From the NCBI RefSeq assembly GCF_032452875.1, contig NC_083871.1:1587692-1651691 (forward strand): DNA of 64,000 bases, read 5' to 3'. Shown here one piece after another: positions 22,431 through 32,522 of the stretch. The notes beneath the pieces were generated by a model that saw only the letters and a list, made by a program, of their open reading frames with translations, was not told the origin of the DNA and searched no databases. This DNA comes from Bos javanicus. Taxonomy: Eukaryota; Chordata; Mammalia; Artiodactyla; Bovidae. Numbering within the stretch: the stretch's first letter is position 1; each line of letters begins with the position of its first letter. The position numbers were made by a program, and so were the translations under genes.

Positions 22431-25400
22431 CCTATGTTGGATGCATATATATTTATAATTGTTATATCTTCTTATTGGATTGATCCCTTGATCATTATGT
22501 AGTGTCCTTCATTGCCTCTACAGTCTTTGTTTTAAAGTCTATTTTATCTTATATGACTATTCTTACTTCTACTTTCTTTTGATTTCCTTTTGCATGGAAT
22601 ATTTTTTTCTGAACCCTCACTTTCAATCTGTATATGTCCCTAGGTCTTAGGTGAATCTCTTGTAGACAGCATATATAGGGGTCTTGTTTTTGTGTTGATT
22701 CAGGCAATCTGTATCTTTTGGTTGGAGCATTTAGTCCATTTACATTTAAGATAACTATTGATATGTATGATTCTATTGCCATTTATTTTATTGTTTAGGT
22801 TTTGAATTTGTAGGCCTTTTCTTTCTCTTGTGTCTCCTGTCTAGAGAAGTCCCTTTGATATTTGTTGTAAAGTTGATATGGTGCTGCTGAATTCTGTCAA
22901 TTTTTGCTTGTCTGTAAAGTTTTTGATTTTTCCTTTGAATCTGAGTGATATAGAGTAATCCTGGTAGTAGTTTTTTTGTTTTTTTTTTTTTTCCCCTTTG
23001 GTCCCCTTTCATCACTTTAAGCATATCCTGCTACTCTCTTCTGGCCTGCAGAGCTTCTGTTGAAAGATCAGCTCTTAGCCTTTTGGGGACCCCCTTATAT
23101 GTCATTTGTTGCTTTTCCCTTGCTGCTCTTAATATTTGCTCTTTATGTTAAGCTTTTGTTAGTTTGACTAATATGCATTTTTATGTGTTCCTCCTCGGGT
23201 TTATCCTATATGGGACTCTGTGCTTCCAGGACTTGGATGACAATTTCTTTTCCCATGTTAGGGAAATTTTCTACTATAATCTTCTCAAATAATTTCTCAT
23301 ACATTTCTTTTTGTCTTCTTTTTCTGGGAATTGCATAATTTGAATGTTAGTGCATTTAATGTCCCAGAGATCTCTGAGGCTGTCCTCCATTCTTGTTATT
23401 CTTTTTTCTTTATTCTGCTCTGCTTTGGTTATTTCCACCATTCTATCTTGCAGCTTACTTATCCATTCTTCTACTTCAGTTATTCTGCTACTTATTCCCT
23501 CTAATGTATTTTTGTATCAGTTATTGTATTGTTCATTGCTGATTGCCTATTCTTTAAGTCTTCTAGCTCTTTGTTAAACATTTCTCGTATCTTCTCAATC
23601 TGTGCCTCCAGTCTGTTTACCTGTGCCTCAATTTTATTTCCAAGATTTTGAATCATCTTTACTACATTACTCTGAATTATTTTTCTGGTATACTACTTAT
23701 TTTCTCTTCATTTGTTTTGTCTTATGTGTTTTTACCACGTTCCTTCATCTTCTGCATGTTTCTCTGTCTTTTAATTTTGTTTAATTTACTGTGTTTAGGA
23801 TCTTGTACCTGCAGGCTGGAAGGTTGTTGTTCCTCTTAACTGTGAAGACTGCTCACTATGGGTGGGGTTGGACCAGTGCCTTGTGAATGGCACTGAGGGG
23901 ACTCATTGAGGGGACTTATGTCTGTGTTCTGGTGTATGGAGCTGAATCTTATCTCTCTGAAAAGTAATGCCATGTCCAATGGTGTGTCTATGACTTGGTA
24001 TGGCTTTGGGCAGTCTTTCAGCTAATAGGTAGGTTTGTGTTTCTGTTTTACTAAAGGTTTGGTATAAGGCATCTGGCACTGGAGCTTGCTGGCCTTTCGG
24101 TGGGGTTGGTCTTAAGTTTTGAAATAGGGGCCTTTGGGAGAGCTCTCACTTATTAATGTCCCATAGGGTTAGGAGTTCTCTGATGGCCCAAAGCCCTGGA
24201 TATAGGCCTCCCACCTTGCGGGTTTAAGGTCCAGTGCCTTACTGTAGCATCAAGACTTCACCAGCCACATAACACAGAAGACAAAAACCCCAATACTAAT
24301 GGTGAGACTATACTAAATGCCAAGGACACCCAAAGTGATTCACACAATTACAAAGAGAAAAGAAGGAGGAAAAAAAAAGACGAAAACAGGAGTCAAAAAA
24401 ATAGAGGAATTAAGCCAGTAATCAATCAAACCACTAAGTGAAAATGAATACTAAAAATTATACTTGCAAAAAATACAAAATAAAAAACATGAAAAAGATG
24501 CACTATAACTAAGCAGTGTTGTAACAATGGGGAAAAATGAATTTATCTAAAAATAAGGTGTTCTGGAAAGGAAAAAAGTAGGTTAAAAAACATAAAAATT
24601 AAGGGAGTGACAAAGAAAGAACACCATTAGAACAATATGAAAAAGGAAAAAAATGGGGTGGAAAATTATCTAGAGAATGGTAATGAGAAGAATGTCCATG
24701 TGGCTCCTCCATTTTCCTGGTCTAATCAATTTTCCTACTCATCAAGTCTTCCAGTATTTCTATGAAGGTCTCTGGACCTGTGGTGGGCAGTGTGGGGTCA
24801 GCTCAGACTCAGGTCTTTCCTTGCTCTAGCTTGTACTTTCTTTCAGAGTCTACAGTTTCCACTAAAGTCCACAGTGTTTAGCTAATTGTGGGGATTTAAT
24901 CCACTGTACCTATGTTCCAGGGGTGACTTCTCCTTCTCTCTTTTGCTCACTCAGCCCCTGGTGTTCTGCTTCAATTTTGGGCCCACCTCTGCTTGCAGGT
25001 TGCTCTTCAGTGTCTGTTCTCCATCCAAACATGAGCACCTGAACATAGAGGCTGATTAGAGCTCACTTGCTCAGTTGTGCTGGGGCGAGGAAGGAGAAGG
25101 CAGACATAGTTTGTGTATGTGTGGAATGCTCACCGTGGCCGGGACCTGTGGGAGGTTGCCACAGTCTCAGGTGGATTGTAAACTTCCCCATGGGAGCTGG
25201 TTGCCAAGCTGTGGGATCCTTGGCAGAGCCAAGCTGCTCAGGTTCCCAGGGAAATGTGAGCAGTGACCCACATCCACTCACAGATTGGCAGTAGCTGTGA
25301 TCCCTGGGGTCCCTGCCTTCCACCTCTGGCACTTACACAGGTTTTCTACCTCGGGAGCTGCAGACTACAGCCAGCTCGTCCCCCTTTGACATTCACTAAG

Positions 25401-26044
25401 GCAGGGTCCTTTGTTCTACTAGTGTGTGCCCACAGGAATGATCTTGTGCTTCTCTTGTTGTCCCAGGCTTCTCCCTGGACTCCCTCAGCTGTATCACACT
25501 AGCTCTTTCAGGATGTCTTTACTATGATCAACCCCAGTTCTCTCCCTGACGTCCAATTCCTGAACCCTTAGCCTGAGCACCCAGCCCCACTCACTGTGGG
25601 TGGGCATGGGAGTGTGAGCCACTTCTTGGCTGGGAAGTGCTGTTTGATAAAAATCTCTGCTGTGAATTTTCTGCCTTGCCTTTAGAGCACCTGTTGCTGC
25701 ACTTGTCAATGTGCTCCCCTCTGAGGTGTGGGAAGCTTCCCCCAGCCCTGCCTCTGAGGGGGTTTCCCAGTGTGTGGAAACATTTCCTTCTTCATGACTC
25801 CTCCCCTGGATGCATCCCTTGGGAGATGCATCCTCATTGCAAAATCCTTTGTCTCCCTTTTTATCTTTATCTTTTGCCGTACCTCATTCTGAGGAGATTG
25901 GCTTGCCCTTTTGGAAGTCTGGGGTCCTCTGCTAGTGTTCAGAAGGTGTTCTGTTGGAGTTGTTCCACATGCAGATGAGTTTTTGATGGGTTTGCAGGGG
26001 TAGGGTATGATTTCTCCATCTTATTCCTCTGCAATCTTGAAGGT
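22431..26044 (-). mobile_element. L1 LINE, reverse strand: 5' UTR, ORF1 and start of ORF2; 3' end missing
   Basis: Read on the reverse strand it begins near 26044 with a cagaggaataagatggag-like start. It then has a long 5' UTR (about 26044-23850), ORF1 sequence with an A-rich coiled-coil part (about 23780-23340) and an RNA-binding part, and the first part of ORF2. In the ORF2 frame (22549-22782) the endonuclease start L-N-V-N-G-L-N-A and the C-L-Q-E-I-H-L block with its catalytic glutamate are visible. The element stops inside the endonuclease, with no poly(A), so more than half of ORF2 and the 3' UTR are absent. Confidence 0.85.
22549..22782 (-). pseudogene. L1 ORF2 endonuclease N-terminal remnant
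   Basis: Seventy-seven codons correspond to the start of the L1 ORF2 apurinic-like endonuclease that nicks target DNA. The asparagine of L-N-V-N-G and the glutamate of Q-E-I-H-L, both catalytic positions in the family, are kept. The frame is lost beyond residue 77 and the remaining endonuclease and the reverse transcriptase are not present, so it cannot act. Confidence 0.8.
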
Positions 26045-26264
26045 CTCTCTTCAGATTTTCTTAATCTAAGAGAAATAAAAGCAGAGTCCCAGTTGGAAGT
26101 AAGAGTGTGAAAGTGTTACAGTTTTGACAGCTTGGAGACTGGGGGAATATTGATTTGAGCTTTTGGTCAGCAAGTTAATGTGATACTGGCCAACTAGAAT
26201 GCATGCCTCTCTCCAGACACTGACCTGCTTGTTTTCTTTTAGTTTAAAAATGTATCCATATATA
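26045..26264. other. Unassigned interval
   Basis: No recognised feature; a 5' target-site duplication for the adjacent L1 cannot be tested because that L1 lacks its 3' end. Confidence 0.3.
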
Positions 26265-26495
26265 GAGTTCTTCCTAATTACATTCTTTAAACTGCATAAC
26301 ACTCCCCTGAATGGATGCACCCAAATCTATTCCACAGTATCAAAGAGAACTGTTTTCAGGACTTCTCTGTCAAAACTAATGCCACATCTCATAGTTTTGA
26401 ACATATGTCACTTTGCATTTTTACCAGTATTTATTTAGGAGTTTGCTGGCTAAAGGATAAATACATATATCCTCTTGCTCGTTTGTTTTTCCTTA
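26265..26495 (-). repeat. Old L1 3'-region fragment, reverse strand
   Basis: The plus strand shows antisense L1 words (ctgaatggatgcacccaaat, atgtcactttgcatttttac, ggctaaaggataaatac) in the order expected for the ORF2 end of an old L1. It is short and diverged. Confidence 0.45.
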
Positions 26496-26879
26496 ATATT
26501 TGCACTACATCAGAGCATTAAATGCAGTCCTAGAAAATATCATAAAAATAAAGACAGGTACTTCCATAAATTTATGGAACTTCATATAGACACTCAAACT
26601 CCCCAGAAAGCCAATCAATTTTCTCTTTTTTTCTCTTGAAACCTATTATACCACTCCTTACAAGTTTTCTCCCTTAGCAAGGAATGAAAGCCATTCTCTA
26701 GATGATAGGAACCTTCTGCTCCTATATCTAAACCTACATGGATCTGTTTTTAATGTAATCAGGGAGGGGTTCCTCTTCTACTATATCAGAAGCCATTCAT
26801 TATCAAGTATCACTCTACGATTTAGTACACATTTTTCGTTGCATCAGCATTGAAGGCTGTTGAGGAGTTAACATATAAA
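26496..26879. other. Unassigned interval
   Basis: No recognised repeat or gene. It may contain further diverged L2 sequence leading into the next feature. Confidence 0.35.
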
Positions 26880-28020
26880 AACTATCTCCCTGGACTTTCT
26901 TACCACTTTTCTGATAGTCTTTCTAGTGTCTTTGTTAGCTTCTTTTTCTTGACTAGATGTGTCAGAGTTCTCCAACGCTCAGTTGGTCACTCTTCTCTCT
27001 TCATTTTATAATTTTTTTTTTCTAAATTGAGTCATCTGTATCCCTGGCTTCACTTCCTGCACAAATGCTGGCTTGTGATACTTTGAGCTGAACAGCCACA
27101 TTTCTAGATCATATGGGTTTCTCTTCACTGCACTTACAGTGGTTGCTGAAGACCACAGCTCAAACCCTGCACCCATTTTTCTATTTCTCAGTTTTTTTTA
27201 TGTTTTTGGGTTTTTAAAGGATTTTAACTATATAAAAATAAATGATTAGAAGAATACACAGTGACCCTATGTGGTTCACAAAGCCTCAAATGTTTACTAT
27301 TCAGCTTTTTATAGACAAAATATGACAACCTCTGTTTCAGATGACTCAAAGTCTCCTAGAAATCAGCTAAGACCAAATCATAGTCTGTATCTTCTTTCTT
27401 CCTAAACCATGTTCCCTCAGTGAATGACATTATTCATGTATGTATGTAAATCTAAACTCCAGTGCTCCTGCCTGCACAGCTTTACTTCCGGTGTCCAGTC
27501 TGTCATTCTCTTGTCAATTCTTAAGCGTCCTGAAATCCATCTACTAGGGTTTACGTATTTTGTTGTCATCCTCCTAGTCCATTATTTCACCATGTCACTG
27601 TAGCCTCTGTCCAACTTGCCCCTTCCTTCCCTTGACATGGGTTCTAGAATCACCATTCCTCAGGAAATCTTGGCCATTTAACCATGATTAATGCCCTTCC
27701 ATGGCCTTCAGTTTAGTGTAGGGTTTTAAAGAGACTCACATGGTTGTCCCACACTCTGTGGTGACTTGTACACATTGCAGCTTCCCCCGAACCACCTGCC
27801 CCTCCTTCTCTCACTCCAGACATGCTAGCTTTTCTCCTACAGCTTCATTATTAGACCATCTCCCTCCCAGCACAGGGCATCTCTGTGGGTGAGTTCCTGT
27901 GCCTGAAACCTTCCCACAGCAACATCCCTCCTTGATTATTGAGCTTAATCCATTAGATTGTACCTCATGCCCTCTCTAGGTCAGGTTCCATTTTAATATG
28001 CTATCCTTCAATGTCCCTCT
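26880..28020 (+). repeat. Ancient L2 LINE, about 1.1 kb, forward
   Basis: The forward strand follows the L2 consensus in order: the gttctccaacgctcagttgg block near 26966, ctgtatccctggcttcactt near 27035, tgttccctcagtgaatgac near 27411, the caccatgtcactgtagcctc block near 27590, and ccttctctcactccagacatg near 27803. All frames are broken. This is unusually long for an L2 remnant of such age. Confidence 0.65.
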
Positions 28021-29006
28021 GTGTGACACTGGGCTGAGGAGAATCCCCTCCACATGGTGGCATTCTTGAAAGGAGATATACCCACTGCTTACCTTGTATA
28101 CCCAGAACTTAGTATTGAGTCTGATGATTATCCCAGAAAGAATAAATATGCCACTGATGGGTGGACTGAGTCTCTGATAAGCTTTATTACATTAAAGTCA
28201 GTGAAAGATGATATTTCATTCAAAAAATGATTATATAAAATGGACTACTAATTTTTAAAAGAAAATTAGTTATTTGCCTCATTTTTAATTAAAATAAATC
28301 CAGGAGGATGAAATATTTCATGTGAGGTAAAATACTGGGAAGCATTGTATTTATGGATGGATTTCTAAGCATGATCCCAAAGGCTGACATAAAAAGGAAA
28401 TAATAAAGGAATTTGAGTTCATTAACATTAAAATACATACTTTTGCTATAACTAATGTTAAAAATAAAAATTAGAAAATATACCATAAGACAGAATGTTG
28501 CTAGTCTTCAATCCTGTAAAACTCCATTGCCATCATTTGTTACATTTGTTTCAGGTGAAATCCTAGTAAATATAGATTGCTGTGTTTTTCTGTGTAGCTT
28601 CATGCCTATTTAGCATTCATTTGAATATCAATTTAAATTAAATTTATCAATTAATCATGAAGAATAAATAAAGACTGAATCAATAATGTCTTTATCATCA
28701 ATGAAGAAGAATTTAAGACTCTTTGCTCAGCTCCAACTGGAATACATTATTACCTCTGAGAGAAAGCACAGATTGCAGACAGAAATAGAAAAATTTAGTC
28801 TACTCGACGAGCAATATTCTGCTAAGACTTCTTACGTGAATGCAATGCTCAAGAAATGTACCTGATGGGGCCTGCATGCTCTATTTCCTACGAGGCTATT
28901 CTTTAACTACAAAAAAATTATCTCATCTCTTAGGCTTTGGATCATTACATTATCTGTGTTCTGCATCTTAAATGCACTAAATAATTTATTTTCTTCCCCT
29001 CTCTTG
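28021..29006. other. Unassigned AT-rich interval
   Basis: About 1 kb with no recognised element. It leads into the first copy of the 205-bp duplication. Confidence 0.4.
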
Positions 29007-29209
29007 TGTGTAAGCGACTCTATTGATTGGTTGAAAAGTGAAAGCTCCAGTCATTCTTTTCAGCACTTTTCATGCAATTTAAACATTGACAGTTTGATAT
29101 GTTATAAGTATATAAGCAAAAATGTTGATTTGAACTTGAAATAATTGTGAGGGTGGTGAAAATCCTTACTCCTCTTCCAAAAATATGAGCAGATTTAGGA
29201 TTAAGATAA
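29007..29209 (+). repeat. Diverged direct duplication, copy A
   Basis: This segment and the one at 29954-30160 share long blocks in the same order and orientation, such as TGATTGGTTGAAAAGT, ATGCAATTTAAACATTGACA and TAGGATTAAGATAA. The offset is 948 bp at the left end and about 950 bp at the right. The segment matches no repeat family known to me. Confidence 0.88.
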
Positions 29210-29953
29210 GTTTTTGAGACTAGTCTATTATTATCCAACAGTCACACTTTTAAAAGGAAATTATATGGACTGTATTTATTTATTTGTTAATGATCAGTGT
29301 TTAAATTTTATTATAATTATACATTTTTTAACATTTTATTTTCACATAAATTTTAAAGTAAAAATGAACTTAATGGCAAACATCATAGGGAAGCCTATGA
29401 GCATTAAAACAAATTTCATGGATTGCTGTTGCAAAAATTTAAGATGCTATTGGGACTTTGCAGATCTGTATTTTAACCTTTTCCCAACTGTGATTATTTG
29501 TAAAAAGCATAGACGTTCCTGAATTAAATCCATCAAGTGAATCTTAGGAAATATATTATAGAAGTCAATACCTATTATTTCATTAAGTGTGTGATGTAAC
29601 TGACAATATGAAAACTGAGGAACTGAATAAAGTTGTTCAGAAGAGGTAAATGAATTATATACATTTTGCAACACACAAATTATGCACACATTCATGAAGC
29701 ACAGGAAAGAAGCTTATTCAATAGTTCAGAATAGGCTTCTCTCATCTATTCCTTCCTTCTATTTAAATTAAAAATGTAATGATTAAGAATTCCTTTCTCA
29801 CCCAAAATTTTATATGACTTCATGTAATAATAAAACAGCAATACAAACTACATTCTAGTTACCATAGAAATAACAATAAATAGGTGGAAATGGTTCCTAT
29901 GATTGTCTGATTTAGGGCATAGTGTTAAAGAAAGCCTTAAAGTAGGCTTTCTG
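29210..29953. other. Unassigned spacer between the two duplicated segments
   Basis: AT-rich sequence without a recognised repeat. If the duplication was a tandem copy of a ~950-bp block, this spacer should also have a counterpart to the left or right; none is evident by eye. Confidence 0.35.
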
Positions 29954-30160
29954 CTGTATAAATGACTGTACTGATTGGTTGAAAAGTAAAAACTCCAATC
30001 ATTCTTTTAAGCATTTTTATGCAATTTAAACATTGACACTCTGGTATCTTGTAGTATAGAAGCAAACATGTTGATTTGAACATGAAATAATTGTATTATT
30101 AGGATCATGAGAAAACTTGTTCTTCTTCATTAAATGTGAGCAGATATAGGATTAAGATAA
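29954..30160 (+). repeat. Diverged direct duplication, copy B
   Basis: Partner of 29007-29209, with roughly four in five positions shared by eye. The inverted CCAAT-type word TGATTGGTTG is kept in both copies. Confidence 0.88.
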
Positions 30161-30253
30161 CTTCAAACTCAGTTTAATGCAGAATTAAGCCCTTGGCAGA
30201 GGGCTTCAGGGCAGTGGTGTTTTGGTTGGACCAACACAGGTTATATTGGAATG

Positions 30254-30384
30254 CATGCATTCTCAGTTGCTTCAATTGTGTTTGACTCTTTGCAATCCAA
30301 TGGACTGTGGCCTGTCAGGATCCCCTGGTCTACGGAATTCTCCAGGCAAGAATACTTGAGTAGATTGCCATTTCCTTCTCCAGG
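30254..30384 (-). mobile_element. Bov-A-type SINE fragment with exact 15-bp TSD
   Basis: The reversed Bov-A body and tail are present without the tRNA-like head. GGTTATATTGGAATG flanks it exactly at 30239-30253 and 30385-30399. The perfect duplication shows that the head was missing at insertion, so this is a 5'-truncated SINE insertion rather than a later deletion. Confidence 0.95.
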
Positions 30385-30399
30385 GGTTATATTGGAATG

Positions 30400-30792
30400 G
30401 GCAGCTTTAATTTAGTACTAACTGTTGACAGTGATCTCTTTCCAGACAGTCTTAAGTTAGCAAGCTGCCTTCTAAAACTAAATAGGTAGGTCAACATCTA
30501 TGTTACCACTTTGATGGATAGAAATGGTCATTTCATATGAATCAACATGATTATGAGGATGCAGACAACAGAGGAATTTCTTTCTTAATTTTGCTCTCCT
30601 TGTAGATACAACCATTTGACAAACACACAAAATATTGAACTTTACCTTGAATTTCCTTATTTTTCCCAATTCCTAGTTTCATAAGTTGCTGATTATGCAA
30701 TTTGAGGTAGAAAGTGTTTTGGTATATATATAAGCCAAATTTCTTCATTCTGTACATGAGATAGTACTGTGACTAATATTAGTGAATTTTTG
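30400..30792. other. Unassigned interval
   Basis: No recognised feature; short open frames only. Confidence 0.35.
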
Positions 30793-30960
30793 TTAGACAT
30801 AGGTTTGGTCCCTGGGATTGGGAAGATCCCATGGAAGAGGGAATGGCAACCCACTCCAGTATTCTTTCCTGGAGAGTCTCCAAGGACAGAGGAGCCTGGT
30901 GGGCTGCAGTCCATGAGGTCACAAAGAGTCAGACAAGACTGAGTGACTAAGCACAAAGCA
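30793..30960 (+). mobile_element. Bov-tA SINE, forward, missing the first part of the head
   Basis: Starts inside the tRNA-like head (ataggtttggtccctgggat), continues through the Bov-A body and ends gactgagtgactaagcac. Confidence 0.9.
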
Positions 30961-32430
30961 GCACAGTATATACCTTACAAAATGTTCTGCATAAAATATT
31001 ATCTCCTTTAGTGTTTGTAAAGCCCTTATGACCTCAGGATTGTCATTACCTACATTTTACAGCTGGAACTAAGATCCAAATTTATTCAGCTTCTTTGTTC
31101 ATGATCCTAACTGCTGAACTATAAAGCTACTATCAGAAAACCCAATGAGATAGGTTTCTAATATTAACCTCATTTCCTAGGTTAAAAAAGTAAAATCAAA
31201 AGAGGTTATGCCCTTACCCACATCATATTTTCCACTCTGCTCCAGTTCTATTCCCAGATGAGTCTGAAATAGATTTAAATGTCAGAGCCATGTTCCTTCC
31301 TATAAATATATATTTAATTCAAAATATTTTCTATTTATTCTTTCAATCACATCAGATGATAATGTCTTAATTACATGTAATTTTGTTACTCTTATTTGTC
31401 AATTAGGGATTTTAATATTACAAGTAATCAAAAAGATAAAAATGCAAACAAATTTAAACAAAAATTAATTGAACTGAACCACTCACAAAACTGTAAAGTC
31501 CATAGGAAGTGTAGGCTTTGGGATTGCTTTGATTTTGTACCTACAGCTTTGCAAAGACTGAGTTTCTTCCCCTCTTCAAGTGTCCCAGACATTTTTTTCT
31601 CCTAAGAGTGGATTCTCACATCTGGAAGGAAGATATGTGATGACAATTTCAGGCTTCAAGTTCACAACTTCTTGTAGCTTTTTTCAGATGATCAAGGATT
31701 GCTATTTCATGACAGTTTCAACAAATCTCCTTCACTGTTCAGTTTAATTGGATCAGATTTCAATTTCTTCTTCAATTCTTTTAGCCCTAAAAATTCTGTG
31801 TTTTGAATGGCTTACTCTTGATTATGTTAATTTAGATACTAAGAGTATTACTTTGATTGGATTGAAAGCAATGAGTGTTCAACCATGTAACTGGGTAAAT
31901 GCCATTCTCCAACCTCATCCAACAAACAAGAGAAGATTACTATGTAACAGGAGAGGAGCAGCATGATTGTTGTTCAGGCACAAAATACTAGCAAACCTAT
32001 GGCCCAAGAGACTCATATGTTGGTGATTCCTTAACTAAGGATATGCCCTCATATACCCAAGGGATCATTATATTTGTGTTCTTATGTTTTAACATTTTAA
32101 TTATGAAATGTATACACTTTAATTATGAAATGTATACACTTAAAAGTGTATAAACATAAGTGTATGATGTCATTAATCATGACCAGAACCTTGGTATAAT
32201 CTGTTGCTCAGTTAAATGAAAGCACCTTGAAACTGTGAAGCTATTCACATGCACCTTCATGATCACTACTCCTTCTAACTTCCCTAAAGGTTGCAATATA
32301 TGTTATGACATTCATTTCCAATTCCTAAGCACTGTTACTCACTATCATCTGTGGGATTTGATGACAACTAAATTGTACAATGAAGGTGCTAGCTCTAAAA
32401 ATGTATACTTTGTGTGCTGTTTGTATTCCG
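30961..32430. other. Unassigned AT-rich interval
   Basis: Nearly 1.5 kb with no recognised mobile element apart from the short tandem repeat at 32096-32139. Frames of 60-70 codons show no domain character. Confidence 0.4.
32096..32152. repeat. Perfect 22-bp tandem duplication ending in a 9-bp hairpin
   Basis: TTTAATTATGAAATGTATACAC occurs twice in a row, as 32096-32117 and 32118-32139. The second copy runs into TATACACTT-AA-AAGTGTATA (32133-32152), a perfect 9-bp stem with a 2-nt loop. Confidence 0.93.
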
Positions 32431-32522
32431 TTTAATGAAAATACCACAATATCTTTATAGATACTACTGTTAATGGATATTTGCAGTAGAATATATAAAG
32501 ATATTGTGATATTTTCATGAAA
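32431..32522. repeat. Inverted repeat (39-bp arms) at the BovB 5' junction
   Basis: The reverse complement of 32431-32469 matches 32484-32522 at 35 of 39 positions. The 14-nt loop 32470-32483 contains the left target-site duplication ATGGATATTTG (32473-32483). The right arm therefore lies between the TSD and the first BovB base and is an extra, templated copy of the flank. Confidence 0.95.

Noticed and set aside
32431..32522. MITE-type DNA transposon or microRNA precursor based on the 92-bp hairpin
   Set aside because: The hairpin loop is exactly the TSD of the adjacent BovB and the right arm ends at the BovB start, which a fold-back junction explains better. No TA duplication or known MITE end is present.
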